Source: Aggregatibacter sp. 2125159857 (GTDB lineage Bacteria > Pseudomonadota > Gammaproteobacteria > Enterobacterales > Pasteurellaceae). Taken from it: DNA of 64,000 nt. The stretch spans positions 930,001 through 994,000 of the forward strand of contig NZ_CP072548.1 in NCBI RefSeq assembly GCF_017798005.1, read 5' to 3'. Positions 1 through 11,686 of this stretch are shown in pieces; the first letter of the stretch is position 1; the number at the start of each line of letters is the position of its first letter. Below the pieces are notes generated by a model. The model searched no databases. It had not been told where the DNA came from and saw only the letters and a list, made by a program, of their open reading frames with translations. The translations under genes and the position numbers were made by a program.

Positions 1-515
1 TTTTTCAAATTAACAAACTTACGCCACTTTCTTCTTCGCAAACTTCTTCGCAAAGTGCGGTCAAAAATCACCGCACTTTTTCCACGGAACACGCCCACGC
101 TCATGTCTGCGCCTGTGGTCATCAGCATTTACCCAATGCCCAACAATTAAAAAAAGCCGAAGATTGGAAATCGCAGTTACTGGTGATTTTAAGCATTGGT
201 ATGCGCCCTTGTAGCGGGGCTATCTTTGTGCTCTTTTTATCTTATATGCTGGATATTTACTTATGGGGTGTGGTGGCGACTTTGGCAATGTCATTAGGAA
301 CAGGGTTGATGTTGGCGCTTTTTGCGGCGCTTGTAAAATACACGAGACATCTAGCGATCACGCTTGGGAATTGGTACGGCAAAGGTTTTACACGTTATCA
401 CAGTGAGGCTCTGATGAAACTGGTAGCAGGTGGCATTATGCTGTTCTTTGCGCTGGCTTTGCTTTATGGCACAACATTGCCGATGAGTGGAGGCGCGGTG
501 TTATTTGCGAGATGA
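1..515 (+). CDS. Nickel/cobalt exporter, NicO/RcnA family (5' end outside window)
   Basis: The reading frame is open from the first bases and ends with TGA at 513-515, so the start lies upstream of the window. The visible part begins with a cytoplasmic or periplasmic loop rich in His and Cys (HAHAHVCACGHQH), a typical metal-binding loop. Membrane segments follow, including the motif GMRPCSGAIFVL, which is characteristic of NicO-type divalent cation exporters. The likely role is efflux of Ni2+ or Co2+ across the inner membrane. The loop also contains an inverted pair of uptake sequences inside the coding region. The H. influenzae homologue is also next to uvrB, as I recall, which supports the call. 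Confidence 0.8.
   Translation, partial: FQINKLTPLSSSQTSSQSAVKNHRTFSTEHAHAHVCACGHQHLPNAQQLKKAEDWKSQLLVILSIGMRPCSGAIFVLFLSYMLDIYLWGVVATLAMSLGTGLMLALFAALVKYTRHLAITLGNWYGKGFTRYHSEALMKLVAGGIMLFFALALLYGTTLPMSGGAVLFAR
53..78. repeat. Inverted pair of DNA uptake sequences inside a gene
   Basis: AAGTGCGGT at 53-61 and ACCGCACTT at 70-78 form an inverted pair. Such pairs usually lie in terminators, but this one is inside the open frame of the metal exporter and is translated in its hydrophilic loop. Confidence 0.85.
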
Positions 516-540
516 TAGAAAAACAAAAAGGATTCAGCAG

Positions 541-573
541 AAAAAAATAAGCCCATAAGGAGGCTATGGGCTC
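541..573 (-). terminator. Terminator of tRNA-Asn
   Basis: An 8-bp stem (AGCCCATA/TATGGGCT, loop of 7) is followed on the minus strand by TTATTTTTTT. It lies about 70 bp downstream of the tRNA and could also stop transcription from the exporter gene. Confidence 0.75.
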
Positions 574-644
574 AAAATCTTTTGGAAATTACTGTTTTTA
601 TAAAAGGAGACAAATAAAAACGATTGAACCAAAAGACAAAAAAT

Positions 645-720
645 TGGCTCCTCCTGCTGGACTTGAACCAGCGACATATGGATTAACAGTCCACCGTTCT
701 ACCGACTGAACTAAGGAGGA
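645..720 (-). tRNA. tRNA-Asn (anticodon GTT)
   Basis: The minus strand reads TCCTCCTTAGTTCAGTCGGT at the 5' end. It has the anticodon loop CTGTTAA, the T arm GGTTCAAGTCC, an acceptor stem TCCTCCT/AGGAGGA, and GCCA with an encoded CCA end. The 76-nt length and the sequence match bacterial tRNA-Asn closely. Confidence 0.97.
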
Positions 721-759
721 ATAATTCAGTATCATTTGGTATCAAAAGATAGGTGGCGT

Positions 760-788
760 ATGTTACTTATCCGAACATATCTTGTCAA
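760..788 (-). promoter_or_regulatory. Promoter of tRNA-Asn
   Basis: On the minus strand a perfect -35 TTGACA (783-788) is followed after 17 bp by TAACAT (760-765), about 40 bp before the mature tRNA 5' end. Confidence 0.65.
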
Positions 789-829
789 CACCCTAAAGAA
801 AAATTTTTTACTTTTTCAGCGTCAATTTT

Positions 830-864
830 CTATCCACAAAGTCTGTGGATAAGTTTGTGGGTTA
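830..864. other. Cluster of DnaA-box-like sites
   Basis: A perfect DnaA box TTATCCACA is present on the minus strand at 844-852. It is flanked by CTATCCACA (830-838) and a weaker TAACCCACA-like site (856-864). The surrounding 820-1120 is AT-rich and holds no convincing gene. Confidence 0.4.
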
Positions 865-1130
865 TTATTTTAAAAATCCTGCCATCCCCGATAAAATCAG
901 GCTTTATTGAAATCCAAGATAAAATTGATTGTAAAATGACATTTTCTTATTTTTCAGATAGTTAACAAAAATCTAGAGAAATTTTTAAAAATTTTTTATA
1001 AATTTGTGATTTCGGCCACTTGACAAATATAACTCTGTGTAAAACTTCATTTTTTATCACTCAATTTGGAGTGAGAAATATGTTAAAATATGCGGCATTT
1101 AGAATATACCGTAAAAAATGACCGCACTTT

Positions 1131-3173
1131 ATGTCAGAGAAAATTAACACCAAACCTTTCATTCTTCATTCCGATTTCAAACCTTCCGGCGATCAGCCAC
1201 AGGCGATTGCCAAACTCGCCGAAAATTTAGAAGACGGGTTAGCGCACCAAACCTTACTGGGCGTTACCGGTTCCGGAAAAACCTTTACCATTGCCAATGT
1301 GATAGCAAAGTTAAACCGACCGGCTATGTTGCTTGCCCCAAACAAAACCCTCGCGGCGCAGCTTTATGCTGAAATGAAAGCCTTTTTTCCGGAAAATGCG
1401 GTGGAATATTTCGTTTCTTACTATGATTATTACCAGCCGGAAGCCTATGTGCCGAGCAGTGACACCTTCATTGAAAAAGATGCGTCCATTAACGATCAAA
1501 TCGAGCAGATGCGTTTGTCTGCCACCAAATCTTTTTTAGAACGTCGGGATACCATTGTGGTTGCCTCGGTTTCCGCTATTTATGGTTTGGGCGATCCGGA
1601 TTCTTATTTGCAAATGATGTTGCACTTGCAGCAAGGGGCAATAATCAATCAGCGTCAGATTTTGGCGAAGTTGGCAGAATTGCAATATACACGTAACGAT
1701 CAGGCATTTCAGCGCGGTACATTTCGTGTGCGCGGGGAAATTATCGATATTTTCCCGGCAGAATCCGATGAGCGCGCCGTACGCATTGAATTATTTGATG
1801 ATGAGATTGAGCATTTAAGCTTATTCGATCCGCTTACGGGCAGCAGCTTTGGTGCCGTGCCACGTTTCACCGTGTATCCGAAAACGCATTATGTGACGCC
1901 ACGCGAGCGCATTTTAGATGCCATTGAAAAAATCAAAGTGGAACTGGCGCAACGACGGGAATATTTCATTAAAGAGAATAAATTGTTAGAAGAACAACGC
2001 ATTAGCCAACGTACTCAATTTGATATTGAAATGATGAACGAATTGGGCTATTGCTCGGGGATTGAAAACTACTCGCGTTATTTGTCGGGCAGAAATGAAG
2101 GCGAACCGCCACCGACTTTGTTTGACTATATGCCGTCCGACGCCATTTTAATTATTGACGAATCCCACGTCACCGTGCCGCAGATTGGCGGGATGTATCG
2201 TGGCGACCGTTCCCGTAAAGAAACGTTGGTGGAATATGGCTTCCGTTTGCCTTCAGCGTTGGATAACCGCCCGTTGCGTTTTGAGGAATTTGAACGCTTG
2301 GCTCCGCAAACCATCTATGTTTCGGCTACCCCAGGGCCTTATGAATTGGAAAAATCCGGCGCTGAAATTATCGATCAGGTTGTGCGTCCAACGGGCTTAC
2401 TGGATCCGCAAATTGAAATTCGCCCGGTGTCTATTCAAGTGGATGATTTGCTTTCTGAAGCGCGTCAAAGAGCGGATAAAAATGAGCGCGTTTTAGTGAC
2501 GACGCTGACGAAAAAAATGGCGGAAGATTTAACGGATTATTTAGATGAACACGGGATTCGCGTGCGTTATTTGCACTCCGATATCGATACGGTGGAGCGT
2601 GTAGAAATTATCCGTGATTTGCGCCTAGGTGAATTTGATGTGTTGGTCGGGATTAACTTATTACGGGAAGGCTTGGATATTCCCGAAGTGTCCCTCGTGG
2701 CGATTTTAGATGCAGATAAAGAGGGCTTTTTACGCTCTGAACGTTCTTTAATTCAAACCATCGGACGTGCCGCACGAAACTTGAATGGTAAAGCGATTTT
2801 GTATGCGGACAGCATCACCAAGTCTATGGAAAAAGCCATTACGGAAACCAATCGCCGCCGTGAAAAACAAACGAAATACAATGAAGATCACGGCATTGTG
2901 CCACAGGCGTTAAATAAAAAAGTGGGCGAATTGTTAGACATCGGTCAGGGCGCCAATCAAAAAGCGAAAGCCAATAAACAACGCGGAAAAATGGTGGCAG
3001 AACCGACCGCACTTTATGCGCTACCTACATCTCCGAAGGAATATCAACAACAAATTAAGAAATTGGAACAGCAAATGTATAAGTTTGCTCAAGATTTGGA
3101 ATTTGAAAAAGCCGCTGCGGTGCGGGATCAATTACAGCAATTGCGGGAAAGTTTTATGTTATCTGGCGAGTAA
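1131..3173 (+). CDS. uvrB: Excinuclease ABC subunit B
   Basis: UvrB is the damage-verification helicase of nucleotide excision repair. UvrA loads it and it recruits UvrC. The 680-residue protein has Walker A GVTGSGKT (44-51), the DNA-clamping beta-hairpin motif [10 protein letters not shown] (about 97-106), helicase motif LIIDESH, motif [11 protein letters not shown], and a C-terminal UVR domain (about 635-675) that contacts UvrC. The ATG at 1131 is chosen because it begins the conserved N-terminus. No good Shine-Dalgarno precedes it: the nine bases ACCGCACTT at 1121-1129 occupy that place. I found no convincing LexA box upstream, unlike in E. coli. Confidence 0.97.
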   Translation: MSEKINTKPFILHSDFKPSGDQPQAIAKLAENLEDGLAHQTLLGVTGSGKTFTIANVIAKLNRPAMLLAPNKTLAAQLYAEMKAFFPENAVEYFVSYYDYYQPEAYVPSSDTFIEKDASINDQIEQMRLSATKSFLERRDTIVVASVSAIYGLGDPDSYLQMMLHLQQGAIINQRQILAKLAELQYTRNDQAFQRGTFRVRGEIIDIFPAESDERAVRIELFDDEIEHLSLFDPLTGSSFGAVPRFTVYPKTHYVTPRERILDAIEKIKVELAQRREYFIKENKLLEEQRISQRTQFDIEMMNELGYCSGIENYSRYLSGRNEGEPPPTLFDYMPSDAILIIDESHVTVPQIGGMYRGDRSRKETLVEYGFRLPSALDNRPLRFEEFERLAPQTIYVSATPGPYELEKSGAEIIDQVVRPTGLLDPQIEIRPVSIQVDDLLSEARQRADKNERVLVTTLTKKMAEDLTDYLDEHGIRVRYLHSDIDTVERVEIIRDLRLGEFDVLVGINLLREGLDIPEVSLVAILDADKEGFLRSERSLIQTIGRAARNLNGKAILYADSITKSMEKAITETNRRREKQTKYNEDHGIVPQALNKKVGELLDIGQGANQKAKANKQRGKMVAEPTALYALPTSPKEYQQQIKKLEQQMYKFAQDLEFEKAAAVRDQLQQLRESFMLSGE

Positions 3174-3289
3174 AAGTGCGGTCGTTTTCAAGGGCGAATT
3201 TTTCTTGATAAGGCGGCGGATTTTTGCAGGCATCAAAAATTCGCTTATAATACACCGCACTTTTTACCTAAACGGTAAGCGAATAATCT

Positions 3290-4117
3290 ATGAAATTAAC
3301 AGCAAATAATAAAACACTCGATCTTTCTACCCCTAAAATTATGGGGATCCTCAATTTCACCCCGGATTCTTTTTCTGATAGCGGTAAATTTTTCCAATTA
3401 GACAAGGCGTTGTTCCAAGTAGAAGCGATGTTGAAGCAAGGCGCATCGATTATTGACATTGGGGGAGAGTCAACCCGTCCGATGGCAGAAGAGGTAACGT
3501 TAGAAGAGGAACTTGAGCGCGTTATTCCTTTAGTTGAGGCGGTGAGAAAACGGTTCGATTGCTGGATTTCGGTAGATAGTTCCAAAGCACAGGTGATGCA
3601 AGAGGCTGCTAAGGTGGGCATGGATTTGATTAATGATATTCGCGCTTTACAAGAACCTGATGCACTACAAACTGCCGTTCGTTTGGCATTGCCTGTGTGC
3701 ATTATGCATATGCAAGGGCAGCCACGAACAATGCAGCTCAATCCGCATTACGATGATGTGGTGGCGGATGTTTTAAAATTTATGCAGCAGAGAACGGAAC
3801 AATGTTTGGCTTCGGGAATCAAAAAAGAAAATCTGATCTGGGATCCCGGCTTTGGTTTTGGCAAAAGCGTGCAACATAATTATTGTTTATTACAACAATT
3901 TTCGGTTTTCTGTGAACAAGGGTATCCGGTGTTGGCAGGAATTTCCCGTAAATCCATGATTGGTACCGTGTTGGATAAGCCTGTCGAACAACGGACAGTG
4001 GGTAGTGTGGCTGCCGCATTAATTGCGGCGATGAAAGGCGCCAGCATTTTGCGTGTGCATGATGTTGGTGAAACGGCCGATGCCCTTAAAATTTGGCTGG
4101 CTACACAAAATGCTTAA
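3290..4117 (+). CDS. folP: Dihydropteroate synthase
   Basis: FolP condenses p-aminobenzoate with dihydropterin pyrophosphate in folate synthesis and is the sulfonamide target. The 275-residue protein shows the two signature motifs, MGILNFTPDSFSDSG (19-33) and IDIGGESTRP (about 57-66), and the C-terminal phosphate-binding ISRKSMIG. A -10-like TATAAT lies near 3245, so folP probably heads the folP-glmM-sixA run. The same order folP-glmM is conserved in gammaproteobacteria. Confidence 0.97.
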   Translation: MKLTANNKTLDLSTPKIMGILNFTPDSFSDSGKFFQLDKALFQVEAMLKQGASIIDIGGESTRPMAEEVTLEEELERVIPLVEAVRKRFDCWISVDSSKAQVMQEAAKVGMDLINDIRALQEPDALQTAVRLALPVCIMHMQGQPRTMQLNPHYDDVVADVLKFMQQRTEQCLASGIKKENLIWDPGFGFGKSVQHNYCLLQQFSVFCEQGYPVLAGISRKSMIGTVLDKPVEQRTVGSVAAALIAAMKGASILRVHDVGETADALKIWLATQNA

Positions 4118-4203
4118 ATACGTAGTTGTGCTATCGGACGCTAGCTGTGTCATCGGAAGAACGATAGCATAAAATAATATTTTTATTGAGAAGGAATTGA
4201 AAC

Positions 4204-5538
4204 ATGGCTGAACGTAAATATTTTGGGACGGATGGTGTGCGTGGCAAAGTCGGTAGCCATCCGATTACGCCTGATTTTGTTTTAAAACTTGGTTGGGCAG
4301 CAGGTAAAGTGTTAGCGACACAAGGATCTCGCGTCGTGCTGATTGGTAAAGATACCCGAATTTCGGGCTATATGCTTGAGTCTGCCCTTGAAGCCGGTTT
4401 AGCGGCAGCCGGTTTATCTGCTGCATTCACCGGCCCAATGCCGACCCCGGCCATTGCTTATTTAACCCGCACTTTCCGCGCGGAAGCCGGTATCGTGATT
4501 TCAGCTTCCCATAATCCGTATTATGACAATGGGATTAAATTCTTTTCTACACAAGGGACGAAATTACCCGATGATGTGGAGGAAGCCATCGAAGCCATGT
4601 TGGAGCAACCGATGGACTGTGTTGAATCTGCCGAACTAGGTCGAGCCAGCCGAATTAAAGATGCTGCAGGCCGTTATATTGAATTCTGTAAAAGTACGTT
4701 TCCGGCTTACTTGAGTTTAGAGGGATATAAAATTGTAGTGGATTGTGCCAATGGCGCAACCTACCATATTGCGCCGAATGTTATGCGTGAATTAGGCGCG
4801 GAAGTCATTGAAATTGGCACCCATCCGAATGGCATGAATATTAATGAAAAATGCGGTGCAACGGATATCAAAGCCTTGCAACAAAAAGTGTTAGAAGTAA
4901 AAGCGGATGTTGGTTTGGCATACGATGGTGATGGCGACCGTTTAATTATGGTGGATCATCTCGGGAATAAAGTTGATGGTGACCAAATATTATTTATTAT
5001 TGCGCGTGAAGCCTTGCGCGAAGGACGTTTGCAAGGCGGTGTCGTAGGGACCTTAATGAGCAATATGAGTCTTGAACTTGCCTTAAAACAATTAGCCATT
5101 CCGTTTGTGCGCGCCAATGTGGGCGACCGTTATGTGTTGGAACAAATGCAAGAACGCGGTTGGGGCTTAGGCGGTGAAAACTCGGGGCATATTATTATTG
5201 CTGATCGCAATACGACCGGCGATGGCATTATCGCTTCTTTAGCCGTGTTGACAGCAATGGTAAAACATCGTTTGTCGCTGAATGAACTTGCTGACGCAGT
5301 TAAATTATTCCCACAAGTGTTAATTAATGTGCGTTTTGCCGGGGGTAATAATCCATTAGAAAGCGATGCCGTGAAAGCGGTGACCGCAGAGGTTGAAAAA
5401 CGCCTTGCCGGCAAAGGACGTATTTTACTGCGTAAATCAGGCACTGAGCCGCTAATTCGCGTGATGGTGGAATGTGAAGATGGCACATTGGCTCAGCAAT
5501 GTGCAGAAGAAATCGCAGAAGCGGTGAAGGCCAATTAA
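4204..5538 (+). CDS. glmM: Phosphoglucosamine mutase
   Basis: GlmM converts glucosamine-6-phosphate to glucosamine-1-phosphate on the way to UDP-GlcNAc for peptidoglycan and LPS. The 444-residue protein has the active-site ISASHNP with phospho-Ser102, the metal loop DGDGDR (about 240-245) and the phosphate-binding [12 protein letters not shown] near the C-terminus. A clear Shine-Dalgarno GAGAAGG lies before ATG 4204. The gap to folP is 86 bp, so the two are probably cotranscribed. Confidence 0.97.
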   Translation: MAERKYFGTDGVRGKVGSHPITPDFVLKLGWAAGKVLATQGSRVVLIGKDTRISGYMLESALEAGLAAAGLSAAFTGPMPTPAIAYLTRTFRAEAGIVISASHNPYYDNGIKFFSTQGTKLPDDVEEAIEAMLEQPMDCVESAELGRASRIKDAAGRYIEFCKSTFPAYLSLEGYKIVVDCANGATYHIAPNVMRELGAEVIEIGTHPNGMNINEKCGATDIKALQQKVLEVKADVGLAYDGDGDRLIMVDHLGNKVDGDQILFIIAREALREGRLQGGVVGTLMSNMSLELALKQLAIPFVRANVGDRYVLEQMQERGWGLGGENSGHIIIADRNTTGDGIIASLAVLTAMVKHRLSLNELADAVKLFPQVLINVRFAGGNNPLESDAVKAVTAEVEKRLAGKGRILLRKSGTEPLIRVMVECEDGTLAQQCAEEIAEAVKAN

Positions 5539-5556
5539 TCTTTAAGGTCGTTATCA

Positions 5557-6027
5557 ATGCATTTATTTATTATGCGTCATGGCGAAGCGGAATTGATGGC
5601 GAACTCGGATAAAGCGCGTCATCTTAACGCTAACGGCAGAGAACAATCCCGATTTCAGGGAATGTGGCTAAAATCCACCGCACTTGAGTTTGATAAAGTC
5701 TTGGTGAGCCCTTATACCCGAGCTTTAGAAACCTTTGATGAAATTAATCAGGTTTTTGAGCAACAACTTTCCGATAAATTGGAAGTGTGGGAAGGTATTA
5801 CGCCTTATGGTGATTCCGGCTTGGTCAGTTCTTATGTGGCTTTGTTGGAAAAAGAAGGACACCGCAACCTCCTGCTGATCTCTCATTTGCCTTTGGTGGG
5901 GGATATTGTGAAGGAATTGTGCGGTCGAAATCCGGCGAGTTTTTATCCGGGCGCCATTGTCGATATTTATTGGGGCAACGATCAGCCGAAGGTAAACGAC
6001 ATAAAATATGTGAGTAAAATTGCGTAA
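5557..6027 (+). CDS. sixA: Phosphohistidine phosphatase SixA
   Basis: This is a small histidine phosphatase (156 residues) of the phosphoglycerate-mutase fold. It has the catalytic RHGE motif at 7-10, a second motif SPYTRALET, and the second catalytic histidine in LLISHLPLVGD. E. coli SixA removes phosphate from phospho-histidine on ArcB and on nitrogen-PTS proteins. The gene starts 18 bp after glmM and is probably the last gene of that run. Confidence 0.92.
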   Translation: MHLFIMRHGEAELMANSDKARHLNANGREQSRFQGMWLKSTALEFDKVLVSPYTRALETFDEINQVFEQQLSDKLEVWEGITPYGDSGLVSSYVALLEKEGHRNLLLISHLPLVGDIVKELCGRNPASFYPGAIVDIYWGNDQPKVNDIKYVSKIA

Positions 6028-6069
6028 ATTCGGTTTCTTTTTATGCTGTTTTACGACAGACTATGAAGG

Positions 6070-6094
6070 GCTTTACGGATTGATGCCGTAAAGC
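6070..6094 (+). terminator. Terminator-like hairpin after sixA
   Basis: A perfect 9-bp stem (GCTTTACGG/CCGTAAAGC, loop of 7) is followed by the T-rich but interrupted ATTTCAATTTAATTT. It separates sixA from the lipoprotein gene. Confidence 0.55.
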
Positions 6095-6136
6095 ATTTCA
6101 ATTTAATTTAATCATTCATATGCATTAGGAGCTATT

Positions 6137-7084
6137 ATGAAAAAATCACTCTTAGCCATGTTAGTTTTAGGCGCAACATTCAGCATGACCGGTTGTGATG
6201 ACAGCAAAACCTCACAGCACGTTGAACAGGCAAAAGCCAGTGTGTCTGAAGCGAAAGACGCGGTTGTGAATGCCGCAAAAGACATGAAAAACAGCACAAC
6301 AGATGCTGTAAAAGACGCGCAAGCCGTTGCCACAGAAAAAATGGATGCCATGGCAACCAAAGCTGGCGAAATGAAAGATGCTGCAGCTGAAAAGATGTCC
6401 GCGGCTAAAGACGCGGCTGCAGAAAAAATAGATGCGATGGCAGCGAAAGCAGGCGAAATGAAAGAGGCTGCAGCTGAAAAGATATCCGCGGCTAAAGACG
6501 CGGCTGCAGAAAAAATGGATGCGATGGCAACCAAAGCGGGTGAAATGAAAGAGGCCGCCGCTGAAAAGATGTCCGCAGCCAAAGACGCCGTATCTGAAAA
6601 AATGGATGCGATGGCAACCAAAGCCGGCGAAATGAAAGAGGCCGCCGCTGAAAAGATGTCCGCAGCCAAAGACGCTGCGTCTGAAAAAATGGATGCGATG
6701 GCAACGAAAGCCGGCGAAATGAAAGATGCTGCAGCTGAAAAGATGTCCGCAGCCAAAGACGCTGCGTCTGAAAAAATGGATGCAATGAAAACCAAAGCGG
6801 GCGAAATGAAAGATGCTGCAGCTGAAAAGATGTCCGCGGCTAAAGACGCTGCTACAGAAAAAATGGATGCAATGAAAACCAAAGCTGGTGAAATGAAAGA
6901 ATCTATGGCAACCAAAGCGGGCGAAATGAAAGAGGCCGCTGCAGCGAAAATGGATTCCATGGCAACCAAAGCAACAGAAATGAAAGACGTGGCTGCTGAA
7001 AAAGTGAATCAAGCAAAGGATGCCGTATCTGAAAAAGCAGCGGAAGTAAAAAATGCAGTGAAAAGCGAAATGGAAGGCAAGTAA
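6137..7084 (+). CDS. Alanine/lysine-rich repeat lipoprotein
   Basis: The protein has a type II signal peptide with lipobox SMTGC (acylated Cys20). The rest, about 290 residues, is low-complexity sequence in a unit of about 29 residues containing KMDAMATKAGEMK and AAAEKMSAAKDA, repeated roughly seven times (87 bp in DNA). The pattern, rich in Ala, Lys, Glu, Asp and Met with 11-residue-like periodicity, predicts a long amphipathic helix like those of LEA or apolipoprotein proteins. The Shine-Dalgarno AGGAG precedes ATG 6137. Function is unknown: envelope stress protection or a periplasmic spacer is only a guess. Confidence 0.8.
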   Translation: MKKSLLAMLVLGATFSMTGCDDSKTSQHVEQAKASVSEAKDAVVNAAKDMKNSTTDAVKDAQAVATEKMDAMATKAGEMKDAAAEKMSAAKDAAAEKIDAMAAKAGEMKEAAAEKISAAKDAAAEKMDAMATKAGEMKEAAAEKMSAAKDAVSEKMDAMATKAGEMKEAAAEKMSAAKDAASEKMDAMATKAGEMKDAAAEKMSAAKDAASEKMDAMKTKAGEMKDAAAEKMSAAKDAATEKMDAMKTKAGEMKESMATKAGEMKEAAAAKMDSMATKATEMKDVAAEKVNQAKDAVSEKAAEVKNAVKSEMEGK

Positions 7085-7105
7085 AGCAGAAAATTATTTT
7101 GTAAC

Positions 7106-7130
7106 AAGGGGGAGAAATCCCCCTTTTTTC
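7106..7130 (+). terminator. Rho-independent terminator
   Basis: An 8-bp stem (AAGGGGGA/TCCCCCTT) with a GAAA tetraloop is followed by TTTTTT. It ends the lipoprotein gene and sits just before the end of the convergent lacZ. Confidence 0.92.
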
Positions 7131-7135
7131 TTGCT

Positions 7136-10338
<3,203 letters not shown>

Positions 10339-10352
10339 AATAAGGAGCCTCT

Positions 10353-11567
10353 ATGAATAAAACCGTGGGAAGTACACTGCTCGTAGCGGGTACGATGATT
10401 GGCGCAGGTATGTTGGCAATGCCGCTCACTTCTGCAGGTATTGGCTTTGGTGCCACGTTATTTCTTTTGCTCGGACTTTGGACGCTGTTAACCTTTAGTG
10501 CGTTGCTGTTCGTTGAGCTTTACCAAACCGCACCAAGTGATGCCGGCATCGGCACGCTAGCAGAGCAGTATTTCGGTCGTCTGGGACGAATTATTTCCAC
10601 CGCCGTATTAATTGTCTTTTTGTATGCACTCATTGCGGCTTACATCAGTGGCGGCGGCTCTTTGTTGACTGATACGTTGCCAACCATCATTGATCGTGAT
10701 ACTACAAGCAAAGTCGCTGTATTGATTTTCACCCTTTTCTTTGGCGCTTTTATCATTATCGGTACACACAGCGTCGATAAAATGAACCGCGTGTTGTTCT
10801 TTGTGATGATTGCCACATTCGTGATGGTGTTAAGTTTGATGTTGCCGGAAATTAAACTCGATAACTTAATGGCAATGCCCATTGATAATGCGCTGATCAT
10901 TTCCGCCAGCCCGGTATTTTTCACCGCATTTGGTTTTCACGGTTCTATTCCAAGCTTAAACAAATACCTCGGCGGCAATGTCAAATCCTTGCGCATTTCC
11001 ATTTTAGTGGGTTCCGGTATCACCTTATTCGCCTACATTTTATGGCAACTTTCCACTCACGGCTTGCTTACACAAAACGAGTTTCTACAAATCTTGCAAC
11101 AAGATGCCACATTGAATGGCTTAGTCACCGCCACCTTAACCATTACCCAAAGCAGTATGATGGCAAACGCCGTGAAAATCTTCTCCACGTTGGCGTTAAT
11201 CACCTCCTTCTTGGGGGTAGGGCTCGGCTTGTTGGAATGTATTGAAGACTTGTTAAAACGTTCCTTTAACATTCATGCAGGACGTTTCTCTCTAGGGTTA
11301 ATGACATTCATTCCGCCAATCGTCTTCGCCTTATTCTACCCACAAGGTTTTATTTTAGCGTTAGGCTACGCCGGTCAAATGTTTGCGTTTTATGCCGTGG
11401 TTCTTCCGGTTTCGCTGGTATGGAAAGCGCGCCGCATTCACCCGAATTTGCCGTATAAAGTCTGGGGCGGCAAAGTCACATTGATGCTCGTTTTGGTCCT
11501 TGGCGTCATCATTACTTCCATCCCATTCGCCATCCGCGCCGGCTATCTACCGTTTGTGGTGGGTTGA
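10353..11567 (+). CDS. tyrP: Tyrosine-specific permease (HAAAP family)
   Basis: This is an inner-membrane proton symporter for tyrosine or a related aromatic amino acid. It has 404 residues and about 11 hydrophobic segments. The N-terminal signature GSTLLVAGTMIGAGMLAMPL is nearly that of E. coli TyrP. A strong Shine-Dalgarno TAAGGAG precedes ATG 10353. The upstream TTTACA/TGTAAA half-sites fit control by TyrR. Tryptophan transport (Mtr/TnaB) cannot be excluded from sequence alone. Confidence 0.88.
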   Translation: MNKTVGSTLLVAGTMIGAGMLAMPLTSAGIGFGATLFLLLGLWTLLTFSALLFVELYQTAPSDAGIGTLAEQYFGRLGRIISTAVLIVFLYALIAAYISGGGSLLTDTLPTIIDRDTTSKVAVLIFTLFFGAFIIIGTHSVDKMNRVLFFVMIATFVMVLSLMLPEIKLDNLMAMPIDNALIISASPVFFTAFGFHGSIPSLNKYLGGNVKSLRISILVGSGITLFAYILWQLSTHGLLTQNEFLQILQQDATLNGLVTATLTITQSSMMANAVKIFSTLALITSFLGVGLGLLECIEDLLKRSFNIHAGRFSLGLMTFIPPIVFALFYPQGFILALGYAGQMFAFYAVVLPVSLVWKARRIHPNLPYKVWGGKVTLMLVLVLGVIITSIPFAIRAGYLPFVVG

Positions 11568-11614
11568 AAAGTATAAAAAATAACCGCACTTTGATTTTGT
11601 GTTAGAATTCTAGA

Positions 11615-11636
11615 TAGAATACGCTATTGTATTCTA
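11615..11636. promoter_or_regulatory. Palindrome upstream of the autotransporter
   Basis: TAGAATAC, a 6-nt loop, then GTATTCTA form a perfect 8-bp inverted repeat 50 bp before the start codon. No T tract follows, so it is more likely an operator or leader hairpin than a terminator. Confidence 0.4.
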
Positions 11637-11686
11637 TATCATCAATGATAGTAAATTACCTATTTTTTAACTTTAGGATGCTTATT

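Noticed and set aside
753..965. 70-codon open frame upstream of uvrB
   Set aside because: It overlaps the tRNA promoter, has no ribosome-binding site and encodes no recognisable protein. The region looks regulatory.
820..1120. Chromosomal replication origin
   Set aside because: There is a DnaA-box cluster, but no origin-associated genes and no 13-mer array are recognisable.
6112..6969. Long open frames opposite the repeat lipoprotein
   Set aside because: They are reverse translations of the 87-bp repeat, with repetitive ISPALVAI-like text and no independent support.
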